Assembly: GCF_023921805.1 (NCBI RefSeq)
Contig: NZ_CP074197.1
Coordinates: forward strand, 1,798,001-1,862,000
Direction: 5' to 3'
Length of the DNA stretch: 64,000 bases
Source of the DNA: Ruminococcus sp. FMBCY1
Lineage (GTDB): Bacteria > Bacillota > Clostridia > Oscillospirales > Acutalibacteraceae
Part shown: piece by piece, positions 26,747 to 35,625 of the stretch
How the letters are laid out: each line of letters begins with the position of its first letter
How positions within the stretch are numbered: the stretch's first letter is position 1
Notes under the pieces: model-generated
What the model was told of the DNA's origin: nothing
Database searches by the model: none
The model's input: only the letters and a program-made list of their open reading frames with translations
Translations under genes and position numbers: made by a program

Positions 26747-27763
26747 ATGCCAAAATCATCGGGACAAAAGCTTAAGCTTTTATATCTGCGTGACATTCTT
26801 CTAAAGAGAACCGACGATAACCACGGAATGACTGCGACTGAAATTATTGACGCATTAAGTGAATTTAATATAAAGTCCGAGCGAAAAAGTCTTTACGATG
26901 ATATCAGCTCTCTCCAAATGTACGGACTTGACATTGAAAAAATCAAATCAAATACCACAAGGTATTATGTCGCTTCAAGAGATTTTGAGCTTGCGGAGCT
27001 TAAACTGCTTGTCGATGCAATTCAAAGTTCAAAATTTATTACACGCAAAAAAAGTATGGAGCTTATCGAAAAAATTGAGGGACTTGTAAGTAACTTTCAG
27101 GGAAAAGAACTTAAGCGTGATGTCTTTATTACAAACAGGGTAAAAGGTCTTAACGAAAAAATATATTATGTTGTCGATACACTGCAAACTGCGATTTCCA
27201 ATGACCGAAAGGTCAGCTTTTTGTATATGAAGTGGGATATAGGGCAGGGTGCAAATATTGTAAAAACCGCAAGGCGTGACGGCAAGAGATATGTAATTTC
27301 ACCGATATGGCTTTGCTGGGACGACGAAAATTATTATATGATAGGTTACGACAGCGAGGCGGATAAGATAAAGAATTACCGAGTAGATAAGATTGAAAGC
27401 GTTGAAATACTTGAAGACAAGCGTGAACCTAATGACGAAATACAGAAATTTGACGGCGCCGAATATACAAGAAAGATTTTCTCGATGTACGGCGGAGAGG
27501 AATTTGAAGTTACAATGCTTGTTAATAACGAACTTGTAGGCGTAATTGCAGACAGGTTTGGTGACGATATTTTTATTGTAAAAGAAAACGATAATCAGTT
27601 CAGGTTCAGTGCAAAAATTTCAATAAGCAGTCAGTTTTATGCCTGGGTATTCGGACTGGGCGGAGGTGTTAAAATCTTGTCACCGCAAAGGGTGGTAGAC
27701 GGATTTAAAGAACATCTTAATTCTGTAAATAATAATTATTCGGCAGATAATAATGACAACTGA
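26747..27763 (+). CDS. WYL-domain transcriptional regulator
   Basis: This 338-residue regulator of the YafY/PafC type has an N-terminal winged helix (residues 8-65, MTATEIIDALSEFNIKSERK) and a WYL ligand-binding domain near 135-220, including VISPIWLCWDDENYYMIGYD. A C-terminal extension follows. It may sense a nucleotide or metabolite and control the adjacent carrier gene, 12 bases upstream in the same direction. A GGAGG site precedes the ATG, and a terminator follows. Confidence 0.88.
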   Translation: MPKSSGQKLKLLYLRDILLKRTDDNHGMTATEIIDALSEFNIKSERKSLYDDISSLQMYGLDIEKIKSNTTRYYVASRDFELAELKLLVDAIQSSKFITRKKSMELIEKIEGLVSNFQGKELKRDVFITNRVKGLNEKIYYVVDTLQTAISNDRKVSFLYMKWDIGQGANIVKTARRDGKRYVISPIWLCWDDENYYMIGYDSEADKIKNYRVDKIESVEILEDKREPNDEIQKFDGAEYTRKIFSMYGGEEFEVTMLVNNELVGVIADRFGDDIFIVKENDNQFRFSAKISISSQFYAWVFGLGGGVKILSPQRVVDGFKEHLNSVNNNYSADNNDN

Positions 27764-27808
27764 CAATGTCTGATTTTTAAGCTTTATATATACAAAGTTG
27801 TTTTTATG

Positions 27809-27846
27809 GCAGTGATTTTTGTTTTATTGAAAATCACTGCCGCTTT
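27809..27846 (+). terminator. Terminator after the WYL regulator
   Basis: GCAGTGATTTT (27809-27819) pairs with AAAATCACTGC (27830-27840), followed by U residues. Confidence 0.85.
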
Positions 27847-28025
27847 TTGATATAATAATAATCATACGCACAAAATATAAGATTTTATTATAGTAAAATT
27901 TTATCTTAATAAAGATATTGAGTATAATTAATTAAAAATTATGATAATAAAAGATAACAAAAAGTAAAATATTACATTCGGATGATTAATTTGTATAATT
28001 TTGCTTTATTTTGTTATGTATTGTA

Positions 28026-28054
28026 TTGACAATAAAACATTTTTGTATTATTAT
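28026..28054 (+). promoter_or_regulatory. Promoter of the AraC-family gene
   Basis: TTGACA (28026-28031), 17 bases, TATTAT (28049-28054). A start near 28061 leaves a leader of about 34 bases. Confidence 0.75.
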
Positions 28055-28094
28055 ATTTATAAAACAAAATAATATTATAAAAGGGGTAATATCA

Positions 28095-28958
28095 GTGGCA
28101 ATAAGATTTTTGAACTCTGTAACATCTACAAGTTCAAGCTTTCGAGTTTCGTGCGGAGAGCTTGTTGTAGATGATTTATGGAGCGTTCATCATGAAGTAG
28201 AGATGGGTGTTGTCAGGAGCGGTTCTATTACAATTGAAACCGCACTCGGTGTTGAACAGCTCAACAAAGGCGATATTTTCTTTATCGCACCAAACCAGAA
28301 GCACAGATTTGACAACAACAACAATGTGTATATTGAGATTATGCTTTTAAATCTTAATGACGGCGCAAATCTTACACAGCAGTATATTCCGAATGTAATT
28401 ATAAAGAGCATAGTAGGCGGAAACTGTACTAAGTTTTTCTCTTTTAAGCCGGGGGAGGATTACTACAATAATGTTTCCGAATGTTTTGAATCTGCTTTTA
28501 GGGCAGAGGTTGACAAGCCGAGAGGATTTTATCTTCTGGCAACAGGTAAATTTTATGAACTTTACTATTATTTGTTTGAGTCAGGAAAGTTAGAAATTTA
28601 CGATATTGAAACACAGGGCAAAAAGGATAGGGCTTTGCGCAGAGTTACAGAGTATATCAACGAGAATTTCTGCAATCTGCTTACTCTCGACATTATTGCA
28701 GAGCACACAAACTTGAGCAGATATTACATTTCGCATCTGTTTAAAGAGCTTTTGAACACAACTTTCATTAATTATCTTAATGAACTTCGTTTGTCAAGAG
28801 CGGCACTTTTGCTTACAACAACCGATACTCCTGTTATTGAAATCGCAGGAAAATCAGGTTTTAATAATATTTCTAACTTTAACAGAGCGTTCAAGATGTA
28901 CTACGGCATTACACCGTCAAAGTACAGAAAATCAGAGCGCAGTAAAGCTAAGGTTTAA
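28095..28958 (+). CDS. AraC-family transcriptional regulator
   Basis: This 287-residue protein has an N-terminal cupin sensor domain (residues 15-100; the GDIFFIAPNQKHRFDN block is the usual sugar-binding cupin motif) and a C-terminal AraC double HTH (about 185-280; LSRYYISHLFKELL and NISNFNRAFKMYYGITPSKYR). It probably regulates carbohydrate use, but no target operon is adjacent. The GTG at 28095 follows AAGGGGT by 7 bases and is downstream of a consensus promoter, so it is preferred over upstream in-frame starts that precede the predicted transcript start. Confidence 0.9.
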   Translation: MAIRFLNSVTSTSSSFRVSCGELVVDDLWSVHHEVEMGVVRSGSITIETALGVEQLNKGDIFFIAPNQKHRFDNNNNVYIEIMLLNLNDGANLTQQYIPNVIIKSIVGGNCTKFFSFKPGEDYYNNVSECFESAFRAEVDKPRGFYLLATGKFYELYYYLFESGKLEIYDIETQGKKDRALRRVTEYINENFCNLLTLDIIAEHTNLSRYYISHLFKELLNTTFINYLNELRLSRAALLLTTTDTPVIEIAGKSGFNNISNFNRAFKMYYGITPSKYRKSERSKAKV

Positions 28959-28971
28959 AATTTTAATTTAA

Positions 28972-29020
28972 CAGGCAGTCAGTCTTATGGGGTTATAGAA
29001 ACTGACTGCCTGATTTTTTT
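28972..29020 (+). terminator. Terminator of the AraC-family gene
   Basis: A perfect 12-base stem (28972-28983 with 29001-29012) followed by U7. Confidence 0.92.
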
Positions 29021-29366
29021 GTGCTTTTTATTAAAAATTGGGGTAATTTATGGTTTAGCGGAATATTCGTAAAACAATTATAAAAGTTTGGTCAACCTTT
29101 AAAAAGGCTTGACCTAAATTTTTTAATTATTTTCCTGTCATTTAGAGCATAACTGTTTATTATCAAAAAAAAGCAAAAGCCCGACCGAAGTCGAGCTGAT
29201 TGCTTATAAAAAAGAGAGAGGAAAATATCTATGAAAAAATGAGTTTTAGCTTTGTAATGTAAGTTTTGTCAGTAGTTATCTTACACATATATAATACCAT
29301 ACGAACAGTGACAACAGTGTGACAAAATATTGGTAGTTTTCCGAAATTTAAACATTTTTTTAGAAA
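29021..29366. repeat. Intergenic stretch with dispersed repeat copy
   Basis: There is no gene in this 345-base stretch. At about 29037-29100 lies a copy of a dispersed intergenic repeat with two cores: GGGGTAATTTATGGTTTAG and, further on, TTATAAAAGTTTGGTCAACC. Related copies occur near 30196, 37230, 43440 and 62395. The remainder is AT-rich with no clear element. Confidence 0.7.
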
Positions 29367-30071
29367 TTAATCAAAAATATCGTTTGTCGGGTTAGATTTG
29401 ACCTTTTTGTGTACTTTCAGCGTGTTGTTATTGTCGCAAAAAGCAATGAAAACTTCGCTTGTTTTTATATTTTGCTTTTTGAGTTCTTTTTTTAACCACT
29501 CAATATTATTTCCCGTGGCTTTAAGATTTCTTTCCAAAACCTTGCCGTCCTGTATCACTACCGCCTCTACACCGGATTGAAGAACCGTAATTTTCATATC
29601 ATCGGGAGTGAGCGGTCGATTTTTGTCTTTCGGTAAAATTGAAAGCTGACCGTTGCTTTCAAGGATAACGGTTTGTATCTCATCAAAATTAAAATATCCC
29701 TTTGAACGGCACATTACCAAAATTTCATTTATATCTATCTTTGCGGTACTTAAGTTTTTGTTGTAAAATTTGCCGTTATCGTAAATTATAATAGATTTGC
29801 CCGTAATGAATCTTCTTAGAAGAAGCGACTTTTGCGATAGGAAAGTCAACATAATTGCTATAAGCGAGTAAATAACCATAGCCATTACACCGTTGTAAAT
29901 ATCGGTAAATTCGCCTGTCGCCAGTTCGGCGGCGATTGAACCTATTGTAATACCGTTGATGTAGTCAAACATATTAAGCTCTGACATCTGCTTATTTCCC
30001 ATCAGCTTTGCAAGCAAAAACAGGACTGTAAGCGAGATCGGTGCGGTTATAAATACTCTGAAAAAATCCAT
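29367..30071 (-). CDS. DUF421 (YetF-like) membrane protein
   Basis: This 234-residue protein has three N-terminal membrane helices (about residues 5-80) and the YetF-type C-terminal domain with GKSIIIYDNGKFYNKNL and EILVMCRSKGYFNFDEI, where the conserved R-x-x-G block sits. YetF/YrbG proteins are widespread in spore formers; YetF-type proteins are linked to spore membranes, but the exact role is not set. An AGGAGG site precedes the ATG. It stands alone. Confidence 0.88.
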   Translation of the reverse strand: MDFFRVFITAPISLTVLFLLAKLMGNKQMSELNMFDYINGITIGSIAAELATGEFTDIYNGVMAMVIYSLIAIMLTFLSQKSLLLRRFITGKSIIIYDNGKFYNKNLSTAKIDINEILVMCRSKGYFNFDEIQTVILESNGQLSILPKDKNRPLTPDDMKITVLQSGVEAVVIQDGKVLERNLKATGNNIEWLKKELKKQNIKTSEVFIAFCDNNNTLKVHKKVKSNPTNDIFD

Positions 30072-30191
30072 AATAACCTCCTGTGCTATGGTTATTATGG
30101 ATTTCTTTTTTTATTTTATTCGTTTTTGAATTTTATGTTAGGCGATTTATGATTTAGCTGAGGAATTTCGTTTAAATGATTTAAAAATTCA

Positions 30192-30217
30192 GGTCAAGGT
30201 TGACCAAACTTTTATAA
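30192..30217. repeat. Dispersed intergenic repeat (partial copy)
   Basis: The block AAGGTTGACCAAACTTTTAT at 30196 onward equals, in reverse orientation, the second core of the copy at 29078-29100. It lies between pyrD and the DUF421 gene. Confidence 0.75.
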
Positions 30218-30228
30218 AACCTTACCGA

Positions 30229-31140
30229 TTACCAAGGCTTGATTGTGCCTGTGAGTTCTGTAACGCTCTTCATACCGTTTTTATCAAGGTATTCGTTAAT
30301 TCCCTCGGCAATTTTAATCGGTGCGTATGGGTCAGAGAAGAATACTGTGCCAATCTGCAATGCGCTTGCGCCTGCAATCATCATTTCAACTGCGTCTTGC
30401 CATGTGCTGATGCCGCCCATACCGATAATCGGAATTTTAACGGCATTAGAAACCTGCCAAACCATTCTTACTGCAACGGGGAACACTGCAGGGCCGCTCA
30501 TTCCGCCTGTATTGTTGCGGATAATCGGGCGCTTTGTGTTTATGTCTATTCTCATACCTGTTAGTGTGTTAATCATTGAAATTGCGTCTGCGCCGTTTGC
30601 CTCTGCCGACTTAGCAATCTCGGCAATATCTGTAACATTCGGACTTAGCTTTACAATAAGCGGTTTTGTGCAGTGCTTTCTTACCGCACTTGTAATTGAA
30701 CCTACCGATTCACAGCTTGTACCGAACTGAACGCCGCCGCTCTTTACATTAGGGCAGGAAATATTCATTTCTATCATATCAACATCAGTTGAAGAAAGTT
30801 TTTCTGCCATTTCGCAGTATTCTTCGGGAGTGTTGCCGGCAATATTTGCGATAACTCTTGTGTTTTGCTGTTTAAGCCAAGGAAGATCGTCGTTTATAAA
30901 TACATCTACGCCCGGATTTTGAAGTCCGACGGCATTTAAAATACCCGACGGAGTTTCTGCGATTCGTGGCGGTGGGTTGCCGTCACGCCTTTTTAAGGTA
31001 ATTCCCTTGCACGAAATACCGCCAAGTTTTGAAAGCGGATAAAATTCGCCGTACTCCTTACCGAATCCAAATGTGCCCGAAGCGGCGATAAGCGGATTTG
31101 AAAACTCTACTCCGTCAATTTTTACAGATAAATCAGCCAT
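30229..31140 (-). CDS. pyrD: Dihydroorotate dehydrogenase, catalytic subunit (class 1B)
   Basis: This 303-residue FMN enzyme oxidises dihydroorotate to orotate in pyrimidine synthesis. The class-1 catalytic Cys lies in NISCPN near residue 130, the FMN-phosphate loop is GMGGIS near 240, and TLTGMRIDI near 190 is typical of the NAD-linked 1B form. It overlaps pyrK by one base, with PyrK as its electron-transfer partner. No other pyr genes are in this window. Confidence 0.95.
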   Translation of the reverse strand: MADLSVKIDGVEFSNPLIAASGTFGFGKEYGEFYPLSKLGGISCKGITLKRRDGNPPPRIAETPSGILNAVGLQNPGVDVFINDDLPWLKQQNTRVIANIAGNTPEEYCEMAEKLSSTDVDMIEMNISCPNVKSGGVQFGTSCESVGSITSAVRKHCTKPLIVKLSPNVTDIAEIAKSAEANGADAISMINTLTGMRIDINTKRPIIRNNTGGMSGPAVFPVAVRMVWQVSNAVKIPIIGMGGISTWQDAVEMMIAGASALQIGTVFFSDPYAPIKIAEGINEYLDKNGMKSVTELTGTIKPW

Positions 31141-31892
31141 TAAAATACAACCTCCTCTGCGTTGAATACAGGTCCGTTTTTGCAGACATGCTGCATAATT
31201 TCTTCACCGTTCTTGCGTACCTTAACGGCGCAGACAAGACAAGCGCCGATTCCGCAAGCCATTCTTTCTTCAAGTGAAATCTGACAAGGCTTGTTAAATT
31301 CTTTGCAAACTTGAGCAATTGCCTTAAGCATCGGGGTAGGACCGCAGGCGCAAACCTCGTCAACTTCATTTATCTTTTCTTTAAGTACATCTGTAACAAA
31401 TCCGTGTACGCCTGCACTGCCGTCATCTGTTGTAAGTACAAGCTCGGCACCTGCATTTTTAAAATCATCTTGTAATATAATAAGGTCTTTGTTACGGAAA
31501 CCCGTGATAACAAGCGGATTTTCGGTTTGCTTTGCTGTATAGAGCATAGGAGGAACACCGATGCCGCCGCCGATAAGGCAGTAGCGCTTGCCTTTTTCAA
31601 TATTAAAGCCGTTGCCAAGCGGAGCAAGAATATCTACAGCTTCACCCTTTTTCATTTCGGACATAATCTTTGTGCCCTCGCCCTTAACCTGGTAAACAAG
31701 GCGGAGTACGCCGTTTTCGCTGTCGCACACCGAAATAGGTCTGCGCAGAGTTTTTGACGGAACATATACATGGGCAAACTGACCGCATTTTGCAAGCGGT
31801 GCAAGTTCGTCATTTTTTACACGCATATCAAAAATTCCGTCTGCAATTTCTTCATTTGACAAAAGCTCAAAGGCTTTAACATCATATTTCAT
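31140..31892 (-). CDS. pyrK: Dihydroorotate dehydrogenase electron-transfer subunit
   Basis: This 250-residue subunit carries FAD and a 2Fe-2S cluster and passes electrons from PyrD to NAD. The FAD motif RRPISVCD lies near residues 50-57 and the NAD-pocket GGGIGVPP near 107. The cluster cysteines are in MACGIGACLVC near 218-228, with a further Cys in HVCKNG near 240. It starts 33 bases after the stop of a transglutaminase-like lipoprotein gene and has its own GGAGAG ribosome site, so it may be read through from that gene. Confidence 0.95.
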   Translation of the reverse strand: MKYDVKAFELLSNEEIADGIFDMRVKNDELAPLAKCGQFAHVYVPSKTLRRPISVCDSENGVLRLVYQVKGEGTKIMSEMKKGEAVDILAPLGNGFNIEKGKRYCLIGGGIGVPPMLYTAKQTENPLVITGFRNKDLIILQDDFKNAGAELVLTTDDGSAGVHGFVTDVLKEKINEVDEVCACGPTPMLKAIAQVCKEFNKPCQISLEERMACGIGACLVCAVKVRKNGEEIMQHVCKNGPVFNAEEVVF

Positions 31893-31925
31893 ATATTTCT
31901 CTCCTTTTGCAACAGAATGATTTAT

Positions 31926-33185
31926 TTAATTAATATAGTTTAACACTATGGTAATAACACGCAGGGTATCGTTTTTATATGCATAGCTTGAGGTGTCAAT
32001 CTCGACTTCTCCCCCAAGCATATTGTTGGCACTTTCAATGTAGTTTACTACATAACCGTCTTGTACAAGTGTTGAATAAGCGTCTTCAAAGTCAAGACTG
32101 TCATCAACAATTATGTTGAAATAATTGTCACCGTTTACGGCGGAATTTGCAAGTGCATTTGAAATTGTATTGTCATTTTCTTCATCAAACGCATAGAGGA
32201 TAGGTGCAGTTTGATTATAATAATTGTACTCGGTAGAATTACATTCGGGCACATAGAGGTTGCCGATAAGGTTTTCGTCGTTATTATAATTATCGGGTTC
32301 TATTTCATCAAAAAGGTCATCTGCCCTGTGCGAGGAATACATTTGCTCGTCTGTAAGATTAAAGTAGTAGTAGTTGGAAAAATCATCTTGCGAGTCGTTC
32401 CATGTTACATCGACCTGATACCAATTACCGTCAATTTTTGCGCAGTTCCATTCGTGTCCGACATCACCGGTCATTCCCGCAATACTTACACATTCAATGC
32501 CGAGCTTGTTGCACAAAAGCTGAAATGCCCTGGCATATCCTTCACATATGGCTTTGCCGTCAACAAGAACTCCGTAGGCGGTACTGACATTTCCTTTTGT
32601 GTTATTGTTGTAGGCAGCCTCGTCATCATATACGCAATTTGAAATAATATAATCGTTGACATACTTTTCACGCTCATACTCCGAAGAATACATAGTTGCG
32701 TTGTTTACAAAGTCGTTGAGCGCCTCGTTAAATTTTTCTTTTTGTGTTTCAAGCGTTGTGCCTGAATAAATATAGAAAAGTTCTACATATGTTGAACCGC
32801 CGTAATCGTAGTAAGAAAATGTGTTTTTTATCCAGAATATATCGGGGTGGTCGTTTTTAAAAGCTATTATTGCCTCGTAAATATCTTTTTGCGTAAGCGT
32901 GCCCGTACATTGTATTTCTGCGGGAACGGGTTTTTGACATTCGTTTTCAATTTGTGCGTAAAGATTTTTAATGTGTTCGTTTGTTATTGCCGAATAGCTG
33001 TACGATGTTTGCTTAGGCTCCGGTATCTCTGACAAAAGCGCTTCACTTTCGCTTGTCGGCTTAAAATCAGAATTGTCGAAAATCTTAAAATTAAAAGAAC
33101 AGCCGGCAATTGAAAAACATAGCGCCAAAGGCAAAGCAGCCGCAAGTGCTTTCTTTGCAACAGTCTGTATTTTATGGATGTTCAA
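31926..33185 (-). CDS. Transglutaminase-like lipoprotein
   Basis: This 419-residue exported lipoprotein has an N-terminal signal with the lipobox SIAGC (Cys near residue 29), then an acidic low-complexity linker. The transglutaminase-like domain has a full Cys-His-Asp triad: C in KAICEGYARAF near 215, H in GDVGHEWN near 245 and D in YQVDVTWND near 259. Such domains cleave or crosslink proteins at the cell surface or act as peptidases. A C-terminal domain of about 130 residues is unassigned. It precedes pyrK on the same strand by 33 bases, an unexplained pairing. Confidence 0.85.
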   Translation of the reverse strand: MNIHKIQTVAKKALAAALPLALCFSIAGCSFNFKIFDNSDFKPTSESEALLSEIPEPKQTSYSYSAITNEHIKNLYAQIENECQKPVPAEIQCTGTLTQKDIYEAIIAFKNDHPDIFWIKNTFSYYDYGGSTYVELFYIYSGTTLETQKEKFNEALNDFVNNATMYSSEYEREKYVNDYIISNCVYDDEAAYNNNTKGNVSTAYGVLVDGKAICEGYARAFQLLCNKLGIECVSIAGMTGDVGHEWNCAKIDGNWYQVDVTWNDSQDDFSNYYYFNLTDEQMYSSHRADDLFDEIEPDNYNNDENLIGNLYVPECNSTEYNYYNQTAPILYAFDEENDNTISNALANSAVNGDNYFNIIVDDSLDFEDAYSTLVQDGYVVNYIESANNMLGGEVEIDTSSYAYKNDTLRVITIVLNYIN

Positions 33186-33259
33186 AAAATCATCTCATTA
33201 CATATAATATATCATTTATAATTTTACTTTATTTTGGCTTTATAGTCAATTCAAAATTT

Positions 33260-33317
33260 ATTTTTTGAAAAATTGTTGCAATTAGTGCAACTTTTAGGAT
33301 TTTTTTATGCATAGTTG
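33260..33317 (+). promoter_or_regulatory. Control element shared with the phage head/baseplate operon (copy A)
   Basis: These 58 bases align without gaps to 50085-50142, upstream of the terminase gene, with 45 identities. The block opens with the palindrome-like ATTTTTTGAAAAATT and ends TATGCATAGTTG, abutting the GGAGGTG ribosome site. It also contains the inverted repeat GTTGCA-ATTAG-TGCAAC (33275-33291), of which only the right half is kept in copy B. TTGAAA could be a -35, but no standard -10 follows, so an activator or alternative sigma factor may be used. Confidence 0.75.
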
Positions 33318-33329
33318 GAGGTGAATAAT

Positions 33330-34544
33330 TTGATTATTTTTAACAAAGAAAAGTACGAGGGTATTGCCGCAGAAGATAATGCGGGGATTGTGGGCGAAAA
33401 CCTTGTGAGTAAAGTTGAATTTACGGTGAATGGTTTTGTCGGCAAAAATACGATTGCCGCAATTCATTTAAGATTTAAAGACGGCAGTGTAAACACGGTT
33501 GCACCGCAAACCGTAAAAACTATTAACAACAGCACATATATAATGTGGAAAATCGGGAAAAACGATATTTTCTGTCACGGCTGGGTTGAGGTTCAGCTTG
33601 AATTAAGAGAGGAGGAAACCACTTTGCAGACCGATATTGTAAGATTGTTTGCGGGAGAATCCATACCGATTGAGGACAAGGGATTCACCAATCCAAACAG
33701 CGAAACGCTTGCATTGAGAGATGAGACAAAAAAATGTTGGGATAAAATTGCAGAGCAAAATAAGCAGATTGAAAACAATATAAAAGTTATTGCCGACAGC
33801 GACATTACTCTTAAAGAAGAAAAAGCAAATAAGGTTACGCTTAAGGCTGATGTTACGGAAGAGAGCTATCCGAGTGTTGCATATCTTGAAAACTATTATT
33901 ATGATTATGATGATGTTGATGATGAGATACAAAACCTTAAAAGCAGTGTCGATACAAAGCTTAATTTAAAAGCGGATAAGGCGGATACTCTTGCCGGTTA
34001 CGGAATTACAGATGCTTATGATAAAACGTATATAAACAGATCATTAAACTATAAGCTTGACAAAAAGCCATTCGATGCCGTGCCTGCGGCAAACAGCCCA
34101 AATTATGTTACAAGCGGCACTGTGTATAACAGTGTTAATTCGCTTAGGCAGACCGTTGTGCAGAACAAAGCCGATATAGAAAAATCGCTTGCAAACAAAT
34201 ATGATGCGGCGAATAACGAAATCGGTTCGGGAGAATTATCTCCGGCGCAGACAATTTATGAGGGCAGTGCGGGAAACTTCGTTTACGCAAAGAACGGCGA
34301 CGCAGTTACTGTGTCTGTAAATATTACAAGTATGTTGGCGGATAAAACATATTTGCAAATGACGGGTTTGCCGTTCCCGTCAAAAGCAGAAAGTAGACTT
34401 GCAAGTATTGCCGTATATTCTACAAAGAATAACTTGCGTAATGTGAGAATAGACGGTTCGTGGATTTACATAAGTGCACCGTCCGATAAATTTGTTGAAG
34501 ATGAAAAAATGAATTTTGTTGTTACATATATTATTCGCAGATAG
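33330..34544 (+). CDS. Phage baseplate/fibre protein, BppU-N-like
   Basis: This 404-residue structural protein resembles phage baseplate upper and tail-fibre proteins. Residues 1-110 form a beta-rich BppU-N-like domain (the part that attaches to the baseplate). A helical linker follows, then fibre-type repeats (LNLKADKADTLAGYGITDAY near 215-235), and a C-terminal beta domain from about 300. The start is a TTG at 33330, 6 bases after GGAGGTG; starting at 33315 would overlap that site. No other phage structural genes are adjacent except the 70-residue gene that follows. Its upstream region matches that of the terminase operon at 50.2 kb. Confidence 0.8.
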   Translation: MIIFNKEKYEGIAAEDNAGIVGENLVSKVEFTVNGFVGKNTIAAIHLRFKDGSVNTVAPQTVKTINNSTYIMWKIGKNDIFCHGWVEVQLELREEETTLQTDIVRLFAGESIPIEDKGFTNPNSETLALRDETKKCWDKIAEQNKQIENNIKVIADSDITLKEEKANKVTLKADVTEESYPSVAYLENYYYDYDDVDDEIQNLKSSVDTKLNLKADKADTLAGYGITDAYDKTYINRSLNYKLDKKPFDAVPAANSPNYVTSGTVYNSVNSLRQTVVQNKADIEKSLANKYDAANNEIGSGELSPAQTIYEGSAGNFVYAKNGDAVTVSVNITSMLADKTYLQMTGLPFPSKAESRLASIAVYSTKNNLRNVRIDGSWIYISAPSDKFVEDEKMNFVVTYIIRR

Positions 34545-34554
34545 GAGGATTAAA

Positions 34555-34767
34555 ATGGAGGTTACAGAAAAAATTACGCTTGATATGCTTACAAAAGAGG
34601 GAGTGAGCGTGTTAAGACAGAAATTTATAAACATTAACGATGTTGAGGTACAGGTTGGTGAAAATGTCCGCAATGCTTTTACAAACTGTGAAGATGACAG
34701 AAAAATTTTAAAAGAACAGCTTTCGGAAGATTACTACAACGCAGTTATGGCAGTCTGGGGACTTTAA
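34555..34767 (+). CDS. Small phage-tail-associated protein, unknown
   Basis: This 70-residue acidic helical protein is not recognised. It starts at an ATG 7 bases after GGAGG, 10 bases after the fibre gene, and ends before a strong terminator. By position it is like the small proteins encoded after fibre genes in PBSX-type tails (fibre-assembly or chaperone genes). Features are EVTEKITLDMLTKEGVSVLR and a conserved-looking end, DYYNAVMAVWGL. No motif assigns a function. Confidence 0.7.
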   Translation: MEVTEKITLDMLTKEGVSVLRQKFININDVEVQVGENVRNAFTNCEDDRKILKEQLSEDYYNAVMAVWGL

Positions 34768-34776
34768 ACATCACAA

Positions 34777-34816
34777 AAGCGCAATCGTGTTGCAGACGAT
34801 TGCGCTTGCTTTTTTT
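34777..34816. terminator. Bidirectional terminator after fibre locus
   Basis: AAGCGCAATCGT (34777-34788) pairs perfectly with ACGATTGCGCTT (34796-34807), followed by a U-run. It also lies downstream of the convergent mecA-like gene. Confidence 0.92.
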
Positions 34817-34856
34817 GTTTGAGCGATTTTGTTTAGCAGGTATGCATAGTATAATT

Positions 34857-35411
34857 TTACAAACATTTTCCAATAACGGCAATTGCGTTTGAACGACAGA
34901 TTTCTTGTGCATTTTCCCGCAGATTTGCGGCAAAAATATTATCGCCGCACCGTACACCGTATTCGTGCAAAATACGCTTAAATCTTTTTGGTACTGCCGG
35001 ATAATCAAAAATAAGGTAGTAAACTCCGTCTTTTTCATAGGCAGAATTTTTGTTGCAGCACACATTCTGTTTGTAAAGTAACTGAATTACATCAAGAAAA
35101 TTCTTGCTGTTGCCCACATCGTAGCAGCTGCATTTTTTACCGTTTTGCAGTCTGTATTTTTTCCTTTTTTTATCCTCAACCGTCAGCAGCAGCATACAAC
35201 CGTCAACAGTCGGAAGCGCCTCCACAATCATTCGTTTATCTTTTATTTCTATATCTGTTTTAAAACAGGCTATCTGCAAAATTCGCATAAGTATCTTTCT
35301 GGAATGGCTGTCATACAGGCTTAAAGTATCATAATCAAGCGAAAAATCTCGCATATCTTCATCGCAGAGAGTTATCAGTATTTTATTGCTTTTTATTTTA
35401 TCAATCGTCAA
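34857..35411 (-). CDS. mecA: MecA-like adaptor protein
   Basis: This 184-residue protein resembles MecA, the adaptor that delivers substrates to the ClpC protease. The N-terminal block MTIDKIKSNKILITLCDEDM and the DGCMLLLTVE strand match the MecA fold, with a central charged linker (about residues 75-95) and a C-terminal ClpC-binding domain containing FDYPAVPKRFKRILHEYG. It would influence competence, sporulation or regulator stability. It ends convergently with the fibre locus and has its own promoter side near 35412-35600. Confidence 0.8.
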   Translation of the reverse strand: MTIDKIKSNKILITLCDEDMRDFSLDYDTLSLYDSHSRKILMRILQIACFKTDIEIKDKRMIVEALPTVDGCMLLLTVEDKKRKKYRLQNGKKCSCYDVGNSKNFLDVIQLLYKQNVCCNKNSAYEKDGVYYLIFDYPAVPKRFKRILHEYGVRCGDNIFAANLRENAQEICRSNAIAVIGKCL

Positions 35412-35553
35412 AAAATCTCCCTCCTCACATTGTGCTTTGCCGCAAAATTATTCTTATATATATTATGATGAAATGCCGTTTCCTGCAAGTAATTATTTTT
35501 GGAAATATACCAAGCAAATTATAGTAATATTTTTGTTAAAACGCATAATATGC

Positions 35554-35582
35554 TTGTCAAAAATCCTCAATAATGTTACTAT
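35554..35582 (+). promoter_or_regulatory. Promoter of the GH13 gene
   Basis: TTGTCA (35554-35559), 17 bases, TACTAT (35577-35582). Confidence 0.6.
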
Positions 35583-35625
35583 GTTATTGTAATAATAAAA
35601 ATTAACAAAAGAAAGGATGTTTTCT

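Noticed and set aside
29232..29243. Ribosome site followed by ATG AAA AAA TGA
   Set aside because: The frame is only three codons and no longer in-frame continuation is plausible.
34841..34850. TATGCATAGT, identical to ten bases of the shared phage control block
   Set aside because: The surrounding bases do not match and no phage gene follows; it is probably chance.
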